Assembly: GCA_003223935.1 (NCBI GenBank)
Contig: QHXQ01000064.1
Location: 1 to 48,095, forward strand
DNA length: 48,095 nt
Direction: 5' to 3'
Source of the DNA: Acidobacteriota bacterium
GTDB lineage: Bacteria; Acidobacteriota; Blastocatellia; Pyrinomonadales; Pyrinomonadaceae
The notes beneath the pieces are model-generated. The model was not told the DNA's origin, made no database searches, and was given only the letters and a program-made list of their open reading frames with translations. The translations under genes were made by a program, and so were the position numbers. Below, piece by piece: positions 17,490 through 26,399 of the stretch (position 1 is its first letter; each line of letters begins with the position of its first letter).

Positions 17490-20400
17490 ATGAGTAGTAC
17501 GGTTGAATCATCGTTAATGCAGAGCGTCTTGCGGCGCGTGTTGGAGAGCGCGGAGTTGCGGCGGCTGGCGGAGGAGGTGCGCGGCGGGGCGCGCGTCGTG
17601 TCTGTGAGCGGGTTGGTGCAACCGGCGGCGCGTGCGCTCGTGTTGGCAGCGTTGCAGCGCGAGACGGGGCGGCGGTTGGCAGTCGTCGTGCAGGCGAATC
17701 GCGATCTGGAGACGTGGGAGCGCGACCTCTGTTTTTGGAGTGATGCGCTGCGCGGTGGGCAAGGACAAGATGACAATGTGCTGACGCTGCCGGCGTCTGA
17801 GAGCGATCCATACGCGGGTGCGTCGCCGCACGCAGAGACGTTGGAGCGGCGCGCGCTCGCGTTGTGGCGTCTGGCACAAGGACAAGGCGAGATCGTTTTG
17901 TTGACGGCGCGTGCGTTGGCACGGCGCACGGTCAAGCCCGAACAGTTGTTGGCGACGGGCGCGCGCTTGAAGCGTGATGCGGATTATGCGCCGGAGGATT
18001 TGCGCGAGTTGTTGCTCGCGTCGGGCTATGTGCGCGAAGACCCTGTGGGCGCGGTCGGCGAGTTCTCTCTGCGCGGCGGCATACTTGATGTGTGGTCGCC
18101 GGGACAAGACGGGCCGGTGCGCGTCGAGTTCTTCGGCGACACGGTGGACTCGATCCGCGAGTTTGACCCGGAGACGCAGTTGTCGGTCAGACCTTTGCAG
18201 GAGATTGAGATCGTGCCGATGCGCGAGTACGCGATTGGCGCGGACGACTTTCGTCTGTGGGCGCTGGCGGCGCGCGAAAGATTTGCGGCTGAGCGTTACG
18301 CACGCGCGCTCAAAGATCGCACGGTCTTTGCCGACGAGGGTGAGACCTTTGCGGGTTGGGAGTGGTTGATTCAGCTTGTGCATCCGACCGAAGGCACGGC
18401 GTTCGATTATCTGCGCGAGACGGTGTTCGTTGTTGACGAGCCGACGGGCTTGGAGAGTTTTCTCGGCAACGTGTATGAGACGTTGAACGCGCGGCATGCG
18501 GAACTGGAGAGCGCGGACGAGATCAGTCTGCGCCCCGATGAGCTTTATTTGACGGGCGTGGAACTGCGCGAACGGATCGAGCAGACGCAACGCGTCGAGT
18601 TGCGCGTGCTCGGTCGGGCGGCGGCGGCGATTGATGAGAGGTTCGCGGGCGAGAGCGAGACACCTGTGGCGCGAGTGGGGCGTGCGCGCGAGAAGGGCGC
18701 GCCGCTCTTTCTGTTTCCGGCCGTTCAGCAGGCGACGGAGATTGAATGGCGCTCGACGGCCGCGCGCCGTTATCACGGGCGCATTGTGGAACTCGCGGCC
18801 GATACGAGACGAGCGCGCGACGAGCACGGCGCGCGTGTGCTCTTTGCGATGCCGAGCTTGGGCGTGGCGGAGCGCGTCGCGGAGATGTTGTCGGAGTACA
18901 ACGTGCAGGCGCGGCTCGCGCTCGCGGGTGAGGGCGGCGGGACGGAGAACGGCGCGGCGGTCGTGACGACGGGGCGTCTGTCCGGCGGCTTCGAGTTGCC
19001 GGACGTGGGCCTCATCGTGCACATCGAGAGCGATCTGTTTGACGAGGCAAGCGACGGCACGGTTGAGCATCGCGCGCTCGGCACAGGCGCGGCGACAACC
19101 GCATCGAAGAAAGGGCAACGAAAGAGATCGAAGACGGCCGCGTTCCTGTCAGACTTTCGTGATCTGAAAGTCGGCGATTACGTCGTCCACATTGATCACG
19201 GCGTCGCGCGCTTCGGTGGTTTGCAGACGTTGGAGTTGCAAGGGCGCAAGGGCGAGTTCATGCTGCTCTTTTACGCCGAAGAGGCGAAGCTTTACGTGCC
19301 GGTCGAGCGGCTCGATCTCGTGCAGCGTTATTCGAGCGCGGAAGGGCATGAGCCGCAGCTTGATCGCTTGGGCGGGCTTGGTTGGCAGAAGACGAAGGCA
19401 AAAGCTAAGCGTGCGATGCGCGACATGGCGGACGAGTTGTTGCGTCTGTACGCGGAACGCAAACTCGTCGGCGGTTATGCGTTCGCGTCTGACAGCCCTT
19501 GGCAACGCGAGTTTGAAGATGGCTTCGAGTATGTCTTGACGCCCGATCAGGAGACGGCGATTGAGGACGTGAAGACGGACATGGAGCAGCCGACGCCGAT
19601 GGACAGGTTGCTCTGCGGCGACGTTGGTTACGGCAAGACTGAAGTGGCGATGCGCGCCGCGTTCAAAGCGGTGATGGAGTCGAAGCAGGTCGCGGTGCTC
19701 GCGCCGACGACCGTGCTCGCTTATCAGCACTTCGAGACCTTTAGCGCGCGCTTCGCGCCGTTCCCCGTGAAGATCGAACTGCTGTCGCGCTTCCGCTCGC
19801 CGAAAGAACAGAAGGATGTAGTCAAGCGCGTTGAATCCGGCGAAGTTGACATCGTGATCGGTACGCACCGGATTCTCTCGAAGGACATTAGCTTTCGCGA
19901 ACTCGGTCTCGTCGTCGTGGACGAAGAACAACGCTTCGGCGTCGCGCACAAAGAGAGATTGAAGCAGTTGAAGAAGCGCGTTGATGTGCTGACGCTCTCC
20001 GCCACACCGATCCCGCGCACGCTCAATATGTCGCTGATGGGCTTGCGCGACATGTCGGTCATTGAGACGCCGCCGCGTGATCGGCTCGCGATTCAAACAC
20101 AGGTCGTGCAGTTTTCGGAGTCGGTCATTAAGTCTGCGATTGAGTTGGAACTGGGGCGCGGCGGGCAGGTCTTCTTCATCCACAATCGCGTGGAGACGAT
20201 TGATACGGTCGCGGCGCTCGTCCAACGTCTCGTGCCGCAGGCACGCGTCGGCGTCGGGCACGGGCAGATGAACGAGCGTGAGATGGAGCAGGTGATGTTG
20301 GATTTCATGGCCTACAAGTTCGACGTGCTCGTCGCCACTACCATCATCGAGAACGGCATAGACATCCCGCGCGCCAACACCATCATTATCAACCGCGCAG

Positions 20401-21161
20401 ACCATTACGGTCTCGCGCAGCTTTATCAACTGCGCGGGCGCGTCGGGCGCTCGAACCGACGCGCTTACGCTTATCTGCTCATTCCGTCCGAACAAGAGTT
20501 GACCGCGATTGCGCGTCGCCGACTCGCAGCCATACGCGAGTTCTCAGACCTTGGCGCGGGCTTCCGCGTCGCCGCGCTCGACCTTGAACTGCGCGGCGCA
20601 GGCAACCTGCTCGGCGGGCAGCAATCGGGCCACATGGATGCGCTCGGCTTTGATCTCTACACGCAGATGCTTGAGCGCACGGTCGCGGAACTGCGCGGCG
20701 AAGATATTGCGGATGAGACTTCGGTCTCCTTGAACTTGGGCATTGATGTGGCGATCCCTGAAGACTACATCTCGGACATGGGGCAACGCCTGCGCACCTA
20801 CAAACGGATCGCTTCGGCGCGCGATGACGAAAGCTTGCGCCAGATTCGCGCCGAGACCGAAGACCGCTATGGGCGTCTGCCTGAGCCGGTTGAGAATCTG
20901 TTGGCTTACGCGCGCCTGCGGCGCACGGCCGAGCAGACCGGCGTCATCTCGCTTGATCGGACGCCGCAGGGCCTTGCGATCAAACTGAGCGAGCGGGCGC
21001 GCGTCGCGCCGGAGAAACTGCTGGCTTTGGTGAGCGAACGTGCGGGCGCGATGTTCACGCCGAGCGGCGTGCTGCGCGTCGAGTTGAGCGAAGACGAGCA
21101 GTCGCAGTTGATCGAAACCGCGCACGAGCTATTGCTCCGCCTGCGCCAGACGGAAGAATAG
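17490..21161 (+). CDS. mfd: Transcription-repair coupling factor Mfd
   Basis: Mfd removes RNA polymerase stalled at DNA lesions and recruits UvrA. The 1223-residue protein has the expected domains. An N-terminal UvrB-like module comes first (about 1-330), then the CarD-like RNA polymerase interaction domain ([18 protein letters not shown], about 555-620). The RecG-like helicase follows with Walker [10 protein letters not shown] (residues 710-718), motif [11 protein letters not shown] and motif [26 protein letters not shown]-terminal domain that binds and autoinhibits ends the protein. I chose ATG 17490 because the upstream in-frame GTG at 17430 would translate the heptamer repeat. Length and order are normal for the family. 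Confidence 0.95.
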   Translation: MSSTVESSLMQSVLRRVLESAELRRLAEEVRGGARVVSVSGLVQPAARALVLAALQRETGRRLAVVVQANRDLETWERDLCFWSDALRGGQGQDDNVLTLPASESDPYAGASPHAETLERRALALWRLAQGQGEIVLLTARALARRTVKPEQLLATGARLKRDADYAPEDLRELLLASGYVREDPVGAVGEFSLRGGILDVWSPGQDGPVRVEFFGDTVDSIREFDPETQLSVRPLQEIEIVPMREYAIGADDFRLWALAARERFAAERYARALKDRTVFADEGETFAGWEWLIQLVHPTEGTAFDYLRETVFVVDEPTGLESFLGNVYETLNARHAELESADEISLRPDELYLTGVELRERIEQTQRVELRVLGRAAAAIDERFAGESETPVARVGRAREKGAPLFLFPAVQQATEIEWRSTAARRYHGRIVELAADTRRARDEHGARVLFAMPSLGVAERVAEMLSEYNVQARLALAGEGGGTENGAAVVTTGRLSGGFELPDVGLIVHIESDLFDEASDGTVEHRALGTGAATTASKKGQRKRSKTAAFLSDFRDLKVGDYVVHIDHGVARFGGLQTLELQGRKGEFMLLFYAEEAKLYVPVERLDLVQRYSSAEGHEPQLDRLGGLGWQKTKAKAKRAMRDMADELLRLYAERKLVGGYAFASDSPWQREFEDGFEYVLTPDQETAIEDVKTDMEQPTPMDRLLCGDVGYGKTEVAMRAAFKAVMESKQVAVLAPTTVLAYQHFETFSARFAPFPVKIELLSRFRSPKEQKDVVKRVESGEVDIVIGTHRILSKDISFRELGLVVVDEEQRFGVAHKERLKQLKKRVDVLTLSATPIPRTLNMSLMGLRDMSVIETPPRDRLAIQTQVVQFSESVIKSAIELELGRGGQVFFIHNRVETIDTVAALVQRLVPQARVGVGHGQMNEREMEQVMLDFMAYKFDVLVATTIIENGIDIPRANTIIINRADHYGLAQLYQLRGRVGRSNRRAYAYLLIPSEQELTAIARRRLAAIREFSDLGAGFRVAALDLELRGAGNLLGGQQSGHMDALGFDLYTQMLERTVAELRGEDIADETSVSLNLGIDVAIPEDYISDMGQRLRTYKRIASARDDESLRQIRAETEDRYGRLPEPVENLLAYARLRRTAEQTGVISLDRTPQGLAIKLSERARVAPEKLLALVSERAGAMFTPSGVLRVELSEDEQSQLIETAHELLLRLRQTEE

Positions 21162-21177
21162 AGGGCCGTCCAATGTT

Positions 21178-21256
21178 CAAAACCTCATGTCTAAATTCTG
21201 AGACTTGCGGTTGTGATCTTTAGACATGGGACTTTGGCCATTAGACTTTGGACTTA
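21178..21256. repeat. Degenerate heptamer/inverted repeat downstream of mfd
   Basis: ATGTCTAAA (left) and TTTAGACAT (right) form an inverted repeat. AGACATGGGACTTTGG-like units continue to the right. It probably ends the mfd transcript. Confidence 0.6.
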
Positions 21257-21560
21257 ACTGACCTCTGCTTTAAGTCATATTTGTGACCCGTCGTCAGTCA
21301 ACCAATTGCCGCCTAAAGCTATCTAACCGACTGCTGGCCGAAAGTTGCTCTATCGGCACCAGCCGCGCCATTTAAGCAGGAAAAAGCGCTTGTCCGCTCG
21401 TGTGCGGGGAGAAAACTACGGGCCGGTAATCAGCCAGCTTTGCGCCGGCCAAACCGGCGGCGCTTCACTGTCAGCCGACGTTGTGGTACACAAGAGGCTC
21501 GTTTTTGCGCGCGGGCGCGCTGGCCCGTGTGGCCGGCTCAAATTTTTAAGGAGAGATTCT
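21257..21560. other. Leader region upstream of the SurA-like gene
   Basis: About 300 nt carry no supportable gene. The right half holds several short GC-rich inverted repeats (GCCGGCCAAACCGGC near 21455, GGCGCGCTGGCCCGTGTGGCC near 21515) just before the ribosome-binding site. This could be a structured 5' leader, but no known riboswitch pattern is recognised. Confidence 0.4.
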
Positions 21561-22715
21561 GTGAGTAATAAGTTTTTAATGCGCGTGGGCGCGGCTGTGT
21601 TCGGCCTGACCATATTAACGGCGTTGGCCGTTGCGCCGGTCTGCGCGCAGGAAGAGGGCGCGCCGCGTGTGGTGGACGAAGTGATCGCGCAGGTGAACGA
21701 TCAGGTCGTGACGCTCTCGATGTTGAAGCGTGAGATGAAGAACGCCAAGGAGTCGCTCAAGCAGCAGGCCGGCATGACTGAGGAGCAGGCGCAGACCGAA
21801 GTCAACAAGCGGCAGCCGGAGATCATCTTGGCGCTCATTAACGAGCAGTTGATTATGGAGAAGGGCAAGGAGATCGGCGCGGCTGACGACGTAGAAAAAC
21901 AAGTCAACCAGCGCCTGTTGGAGATCGCGCGCGAGCAGAATCTCAAGACCATTGAGGCACTCGAAGAGGCGATGCGCGCCGAAGGGCTTGACCCGGCGAC
22001 CGTGCGGCAATCGTTCCGGCTTGAGGCGATGAAGAACACCGTGCTCGGTTCTGAAGTTGATCGAAGAATCTATTTCAGCCTGACTGACTCGGAAGTAAAG
22101 ACCTACTACGAGACGCACAAAGACAAGTTCCGTAAGCCTGAGACGTTTACGTTGTCGGAAATCTTTTTGAGCAACGTGGGCAAGCCCGACGCAGACGTGT
22201 TGGCACGCGCGCAAAAGTTGGTCGCGCAGGCGCGCGGCGGCGCAGACTTCGCGGCGCTCGCGGTGGCACAATCCGAACGCGAAGACAGCACGGGCAAACG
22301 GCTTGCGCCGGAGACCAAAGGCAAAGTCGGCACATTCACGCTCGATCAACTCGATAAGATCATCGCCGATGCGATCAAGAACGTGCGGGCGGGCGGCATC
22401 ACCGACCCCGTCAAGATCGAGCAGGGCTACACCCTCATCCGCGTGGACGAGCACACACCGCAGGGCGAACCTGTGTTCGATGAGCAAAAGGTGCGCGAGG
22501 TGATGACCATCGAGCGGCTGCCCAAAGAGCGCGAAGCCTACTTGAGCAAGCTGCGCCAAGAGGCCTACATCGAAGTCTCGTCGGGCTATCGCGACGCACT
22601 GCTCCCACTGCTCAAGACCGAAGCGCCAAAGACCGCCGCCAACCCCGCCCCCGTCGCTGCTGCTGCGCCCGACAAGAAGGACGACAAGAAAAAGTCATAC
22701 ACGAAAAAACCGTAA
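21561..22715 (+). CDS. SurA/PpiC-type periplasmic peptidyl-prolyl isomerase
   Basis: This is a periplasmic chaperone/isomerase probably serving outer-membrane or exported proteins. The 384-residue protein has a signal peptide ending at VAPVCAQ (about residue 29) and a SurA-like N-terminal chaperone region (VIAQVNDQVVTLSMLKREM, residues 40-58, running to about 180). One parvulin domain follows (KFRKPETFTLSEIFL through QGYTLIRVDEHTP, about 195-310). The C-terminal tail is rich in Lys, Ala and Asp. The start is GTG at 21561 with AAGGAGAG at 21548-21555; an upstream in-frame extension would lack both conservation and a signal peptide. It has one parvulin domain rather than SurA's usual two. Confidence 0.85.
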   Translation: MSNKFLMRVGAAVFGLTILTALAVAPVCAQEEGAPRVVDEVIAQVNDQVVTLSMLKREMKNAKESLKQQAGMTEEQAQTEVNKRQPEIILALINEQLIMEKGKEIGAADDVEKQVNQRLLEIAREQNLKTIEALEEAMRAEGLDPATVRQSFRLEAMKNTVLGSEVDRRIYFSLTDSEVKTYYETHKDKFRKPETFTLSEIFLSNVGKPDADVLARAQKLVAQARGGADFAALAVAQSEREDSTGKRLAPETKGKVGTFTLDQLDKIIADAIKNVRAGGITDPVKIEQGYTLIRVDEHTPQGEPVFDEQKVREVMTIERLPKEREAYLSKLRQEAYIEVSSGYRDALLPLLKTEAPKTAANPAPVAAAAPDKKDDKKKSYTKKP

Positions 22716-22720
22716 GGATA

Positions 22721-22783
22721 GTGACAAGTGACGAGTGACAAGCAAGAAATTGGTTTAACTCGTCACTCGTCACTCGTCACTGC
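22721..22783. repeat. Heptamer repeat with inverted arms
   Basis: GTGACAAGTGACGAGTGACA on the left pairs with tandem TCGTCAC units (22759-22781) on the right, around an AT-rich loop. It sits between the isomerase stop and the S4 gene start. Confidence 0.85.
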
Positions 22784-22788
22784 TTTTC

Positions 22789-23067
22789 ATGCGTCTCGAT
22801 CAGTTCTTACGCGCCAGCCGCCTTGTGTTGCGCCGGAAGATCGCGCAGGAGTTGTGTGAGTTGGGCGCGGTCACGGTCAACGGCGCGCGGGCGCGTGCTG
22901 CACGCGAGGTGCGCGTCGGTGATGAGATCACCGTGCGTCGTGCGGGCGACCACCTCCTCGTCGTGCGCGTCACCTCCCTGCCGCCCACGCGCCAAACCTC
23001 CAAACAGCAAGCTGCCACACTCTACGAAATCCTGAGCGACAATAAGATCGAAGAGGAAAGTGATTAG
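22789..23067 (+). CDS. S4-domain RNA-binding protein (HslR/YlmH-like)
   Basis: This is a small cytoplasmic RNA-binding protein of 92 residues made almost entirely of one S4 domain: MRLDQFLRASRLVLRRKIAQ, then GAVTVNGARARAAREVRVGDEI. Relatives such as HslR bind stalled 50S subunits carrying peptidyl-tRNA. It lies 73 nt after the isomerase gene with a heptamer repeat between, so co-transcription is possible. There is no clear Shine-Dalgarno, because the repeat occupies that position. Confidence 0.85.
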   Translation: MRLDQFLRASRLVLRRKIAQELCELGAVTVNGARARAAREVRVGDEITVRRAGDHLLVVRVTSLPPTRQTSKQQAATLYEILSDNKIEEESD

Positions 23068-23329
23068 GTCATTGCGTCAATGAACAAATGAATCAATGAC
23101 TAATCCGGTTCATCCCTCCGCCCTCCGCCCTCCCTTGTTCGCCTTTCACGCGCCGGAATGGGTGCGCCGGCCCGCAAGCGTCTTGGAAGCGAACGCTTGA
23201 TGGCGGGCGGCGCGGTTGAATTTTACGGATTTTTTGCGTTGCGCGGCTGGTATGCGATTTGCCCTGCGAGACGTTGAATGGCATCCGTCCATCTCGCCGT
23301 CGAGCGTCGTTAGAGCACGGGGGAGCATT
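23068..23329. other. Intergenic region upstream of mreB with short repeats
   Basis: An AATGAA/AATGAC repeat (23071-23100) and tandem CCGCCCT heptamers (about 23118-23135) come first, then a 7-bp hairpin (CAAGCGT/ACGCTTG, about 23174-23198). The AT-rich TTGAATTTTACGGATTTTTTG at 23216-23236 could hold the mreB promoter. No gene is seen. Confidence 0.45.
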
Positions 23330-24400
23330 ATGCAACTGCTGGACAATTTCTTTTCGGACAAACTCGCGATTGATCTCGGCACAGTCAACACGCTCATCTA
23401 CGCGCCGGAGCGCGGCATCGTGTTGGACGAACCGTCGGTCGTGGCAATTCACAAGTACACGGGCGAGGTGCTGGCCGTAGGCGCGGAGGCGTACAAGATG
23501 GTCGGGCGCGCGCCGCACGATGCGGAGGTTTTCCGCCCGGTCAAGAACGGCACGATTGACAACTTCGAGGCGACCGAGAAGATGCTCGTCGCTTTCATCC
23601 GGCGCGTGCAAGAGAATCATCACAAACGCAGCCACATGGTCGTCGGCGTGCCCGGCTCTTCCACCACGCTCGAACAGCGCTCGGTGCGCGATGCGGCGCG
23701 CGACGCGAAAGCCACGCGCGTCGATTTGGTTGACGAAGGATTAGCCGCCGCGCTCGGCGCAGGTCTCGATTACGACGACGAACGCGCGCACCTCGTCATG
23801 GACATCGGCGGCGGCACAACCAACATCGCCATCGTCGCTTCAGCCGGTGTCATCTCTTCGACGAGTCTGCGCATCGCCGGCAACGCGATGGACGAAGCGA
23901 TCCGCGACTACGTGCGCAGCCATTACGAGATGCAACTGGGCGAGCGCACGGCCGAGCAGGTGAAGAAACAGTTGGGCACTTTGCGCACGAGCGACGGCGC
24001 GGCGGCTGAGCGCATGGAGGTGGTCGGCAAAGATTTGTCGAGCGGGATGGCGAAGGTCGTAGAGATCGGCACGGACGAGGTGCGTGCGGCGCTTGAATCC
24101 GTGCTCGCGGAGATCATCGCGGGCGCACGGCGCGCCATCGAAGACTCTTTGCCCGACGTGACCGCAGACATCTATCAGACAGGTCTCATCCTCACGGGCG
24201 GCGGCGCGCTGCTCGATGGCATGGCCGACCGCCTGCGCGACGAACTCAAACTCCACGTCGCCATGGCCGAGCAACCGCTCGCCGCCGTCGCGCTCGGCGC
24301 GGGCCGTCTGCTGGGCGACCCGGAACGTCTGCACCGCGTCGCCATACGCGACGACGTGCCCGTCTGGGAGGCGCAGGAAGAGTTGGTCGTCAACTGGTAA
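23330..24400 (+). CDS. mreB: Rod shape-determining protein MreB
   Basis: This is a bacterial actin that positions lateral cell-wall synthesis at the inner face of the membrane. The 356-residue protein shows the actin-fold ATP-binding motifs: phosphate 1 LAIDLGTVNTLIY, phosphate 2 LVMDIGGGTTNIAI and the adenosine motif ILTGGGALLDGM. The VVGVPGSSTTLEQRSVRDAA segment is also typical. I chose ATG 23330, preceded by GGGGGAG, because the N-terminus then matches the family (an amphipathic LLDNFFSDKLAIDLG start). It is followed by a strong bidirectional terminator and stands without mreC/mreD in this window. Sequence differences from canonical MreB (VVGVPGSST rather than the usual VICVPSGIT) suggest an MreB-like paralogue is possible. 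Confidence 0.85.
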   Translation: MQLLDNFFSDKLAIDLGTVNTLIYAPERGIVLDEPSVVAIHKYTGEVLAVGAEAYKMVGRAPHDAEVFRPVKNGTIDNFEATEKMLVAFIRRVQENHHKRSHMVVGVPGSSTTLEQRSVRDAARDAKATRVDLVDEGLAAALGAGLDYDDERAHLVMDIGGGTTNIAIVASAGVISSTSLRIAGNAMDEAIRDYVRSHYEMQLGERTAEQVKKQLGTLRTSDGAAAERMEVVGKDLSSGMAKVVEIGTDEVRAALESVLAEIIAGARRAIEDSLPDVTADIYQTGLILTGGGALLDGMADRLRDELKLHVAMAEQPLAAVALGAGRLLGDPERLHRVAIRDDVPVWEAQEELVVNW

Positions 24401-24430
24401 CGCGCGCGCGGTTGCTACAGCTTGCAATGA

Positions 24431-24479
24431 CAAAAAAGCTCAGCCGCCGTCGGTCTAAGATGGCGGCTGAGCTTTTTTG
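24431..24479. terminator. Bidirectional Rho-independent terminator
   Basis: Arms CAAAAAAGCTCAGCCGCC (24431-24448) and its exact complement (24462-24479) give T-runs on both strands, serving mreB (+) and the convergent gene at 24506 (-). Confidence 0.95.
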
Positions 24480-24505
24480 TGTTGCGTGCTAATCGAGCGC
24501 GAGCG

Positions 24506-24742
24506 TCAAGCCTGATCGTCGGCCGGGAGCTTGCGGTAGGGCCCCGTGTGGATGTACTTGACGGGATGACCTTCGATCTCGTCCGGCAGTTGCTTGCGCG
24601 CGTCCGGGTCGGCGAGATGGACGGCCAAGACATAATTGCCTTGTTCGTCGCGCTCGATGCCGACGCCGCTGACGCCCGGTTGATTGAGCAACCGCGACGA
24701 GTGCCGGTGTTTCACTTCTCTGATCTCCTGTTCGGTCGCCAT
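24506..24742 (-). CDS. Small protein resembling the protease N-terminal domain
   Basis: I do not recognise a named family. The 78-residue protein contains QPGVSGVGIERDEQGNYVLA and LPDEIEGHPVKYIHTGPYRK. This order parallels the N-terminal domain of the adjacent protease (VGVGLGEK, MAVKLLVRIKYPD, LPTEVDGHPVDVEQVGTFRR), so both share one domain that reads like a propeptide or binding module. It is encoded 39 nt after the protease gene on the same strand and is likely co-transcribed, ending at the bidirectional terminator. A role as a free prodomain or inhibitor of the protease is a guess from this similarity. The start has only a weak Shine-Dalgarno. Confidence 0.7.
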   Translation of the reverse strand: MATEQEIREVKHRHSSRLLNQPGVSGVGIERDEQGNYVLAVHLADPDARKQLPDEIEGHPVKYIHTGPYRKLPADDQA

Positions 24743-24781
24743 CCGCTTGAGTCCCCTTCCAGTTTGTGCGCGTCGCCCGCG

Positions 24782-25876
24782 TCAGACGAGTTTGACGTTG
24801 AGCGCGCTCAGCACAGCGTCAATGTGGTTGGCGATAGTATGAGAGGACGAGCCGGCGAAAAGCAAGCCGACCGCCCGGTTGGTGCTGCGTTCGAGGATGA
24901 GCGAGCCGGAATCGCCGGCCGCACTGAACGGTTGCGCGGCCAAGCCTTGGATGATGATCTGATCTTGGAAACTGACCACGCCCGCCTCATACTGCACGCT
25001 CACGTCCGTCTCAATGCTAGTCACGCGCCCGACCGTAAAGCCGGTCGTGCGGCCGAACTTGTGCACGATCATGTCGATCTGCGCGGGCTTCTTGCCGGTG
25101 GGCGGGCCGATGAAGAGCACGGCGTTCGTGGCCGCGTTCGCGCTGGTCAACTCGGCGATGGCGCAGTCCACGCTGTTGCTGCCGCCGATGACGAGCGGGA
25201 CGAACTTCGACAGGCGCGCGATGACGCGGTTGTGCGGCGGGTTGCCGGCGTCGAGGAAGCCGGGCTGGAAGATGCTTGAGCCGAGCGGTAGGTTGTTCTC
25301 GTCGGCGAGCACATGGTTGTTGCTCAAGACGAAGCGTTTCGTGCCGCGACTGACGAGCGCGCCGAACGTGCCGGCCATGATGAACTGGTTGTTCGGATCG
25401 CGGAAGCCGATTGAGCAACCGGGCCGGGCCGGCTTAATGGTAGTGCGCGGATTGGGCATCGGCGCGAGCGCGGGCGCAGGCGGCATGAAGCGCCGGAACG
25501 TGCCGACCTGCTCCACGTCCACGGGATGACCGTCCACTTCCGTGGGCAAGCGGTCTTCGTCCGGTACTTGATTGTCCGGGTACTTGATGCGGACGAGTAA
25601 TTTGACGGCCATGACGCCCGTATGCTTGCCGCCCGAAATCTTCTCGCCCAGCCCGACGCCGACCAAGTTCATGCTCGGCGTTGGGCTGGTCGAAGCGGCG
25701 AGCGCCGAGAAAGTGGTGGACTGCGCGGGTTGCAAGAGACGTTGGGCAGCGGCGCGCTTGGCGGCGCGCAGACTATCAATCTGTGTGGCGGAAAAGCCGA
25801 CGAAGGTGATGGGCGCGCTCTTGGCCCGCGCGCTCGCTTTGGCACGACCCCGCTTGCTGGTTCGCTTTGTGGCCAT
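24782..25876 (-). CDS. Trypsin-like serine protease
   Basis: The 364-residue protein has a complete chymotrypsin-fold triad: His188 in LSNNHVLADE, Asp237 in SVDCAIAEL and Ser323 in AAGDSGSLIL. A basic N-terminus rich in Lys, Arg and Ala (residues 1-20) replaces a classical signal peptide. A domain at about 65-130 (VGVGLGEK through GHPVDVEQVGTFRR) is shared with the neighbouring 78-residue protein. A Pro-rich linker leads to the protease domain, about 150-350. GGAG lies eight bases before the ATG. Target and location are unknown; without a recognisable signal peptide it may be cytoplasmic or exported by another route. Confidence 0.82.
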   Translation of the reverse strand: MATKRTSKRGRAKASARAKSAPITFVGFSATQIDSLRAAKRAAAQRLLQPAQSTTFSALAASTSPTPSMNLVGVGLGEKISGGKHTGVMAVKLLVRIKYPDNQVPDEDRLPTEVDGHPVDVEQVGTFRRFMPPAPALAPMPNPRTTIKPARPGCSIGFRDPNNQFIMAGTFGALVSRGTKRFVLSNNHVLADENNLPLGSSIFQPGFLDAGNPPHNRVIARLSKFVPLVIGGSNSVDCAIAELTSANAATNAVLFIGPPTGKKPAQIDMIVHKFGRTTGFTVGRVTSIETDVSVQYEAGVVSFQDQIIIQGLAAQPFSAAGDSGSLILERSTNRAVGLLFAGSSSHTIANHIDAVLSALNVKLV

Positions 25877-26399
25877 GAAAATGCTCCTTTATCAGTTGAG
25901 TGAGAAAACAACCGCGTGGCGGGGAGGTTGTTTTCGTCAGGCAGTGGTTGAGCCAGCGGGCGCGGCCTCACGTTGAGAAGCGGCACCACACCGGCCGTTG
26001 GGTTGCAGAGAGACGCGCGCGGCACTGCGGACGTTAGATTAGCTCTTGTGCCGACAGTGTTGACGACCTGAACTGTGTGTGCTCCGACGAGGAGCGCGTT
26101 ACGCGCCTTACATTCATGCGGAGCAATACCTGTGCCTGTCGCCACACTTGTTCCGACCTCGCATCTTCGGGCTAGTGTATTGTGTGATGCGGGCGGCGCG
26201 TCGTCAACTGTGGACAGCCGCATCGTGCGACTGTCCAGTTTTGGCGACGGTCACGGTGTCGCGCGTCTCTAAACTTCTATGCCACGTTGCGGCGAAACGT
26301 TTCATGGCTGCGTGAGTCGTCCGGTGACAAATGGTCTGCGGCGGGGCTGAGTCTGCGGCGCTGCATTTGTTATAATCAGCGCTCAAGGTTTAAGGGGAC
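25877..26399. other. Long divergent intergenic region protease / dusB
   Basis: About 520 nt carry no gene I can support. Near the protease end, a hairpin (AAAACAACC ... GGTTGTTTT, about 25903-25933) would fold in the protease leader. Next to dusB is an extended -10 promoter. The middle is of ordinary GC and could hold a small RNA or a decayed gene, with nothing specific to argue for either. Confidence 0.4.
26366..26376 (+). promoter_or_regulatory. Extended -10 promoter for dusB
   Basis: TGTTATAAT (TG one base before TATAAT at 26371-26376) lies 24 nt upstream of the dusB start. No good -35 is seen, as is usual for extended -10 promoters. Confidence 0.6.

Noticed and set aside
17514..19118. 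Minus-strand frame of 534 codons in mfd
   Set aside because: It is antisense to the conserved Mfd N-terminal region and rich in Arg, His and Gln, as expected of a shadow.
25669..26223. Minus-strand open frame across the protease start
   Set aside because: Half of it is antisense-frame overlap with the protease gene, no domain is recognised and there is no ribosome-binding site. A short decayed gene in the spacer cannot be excluded.
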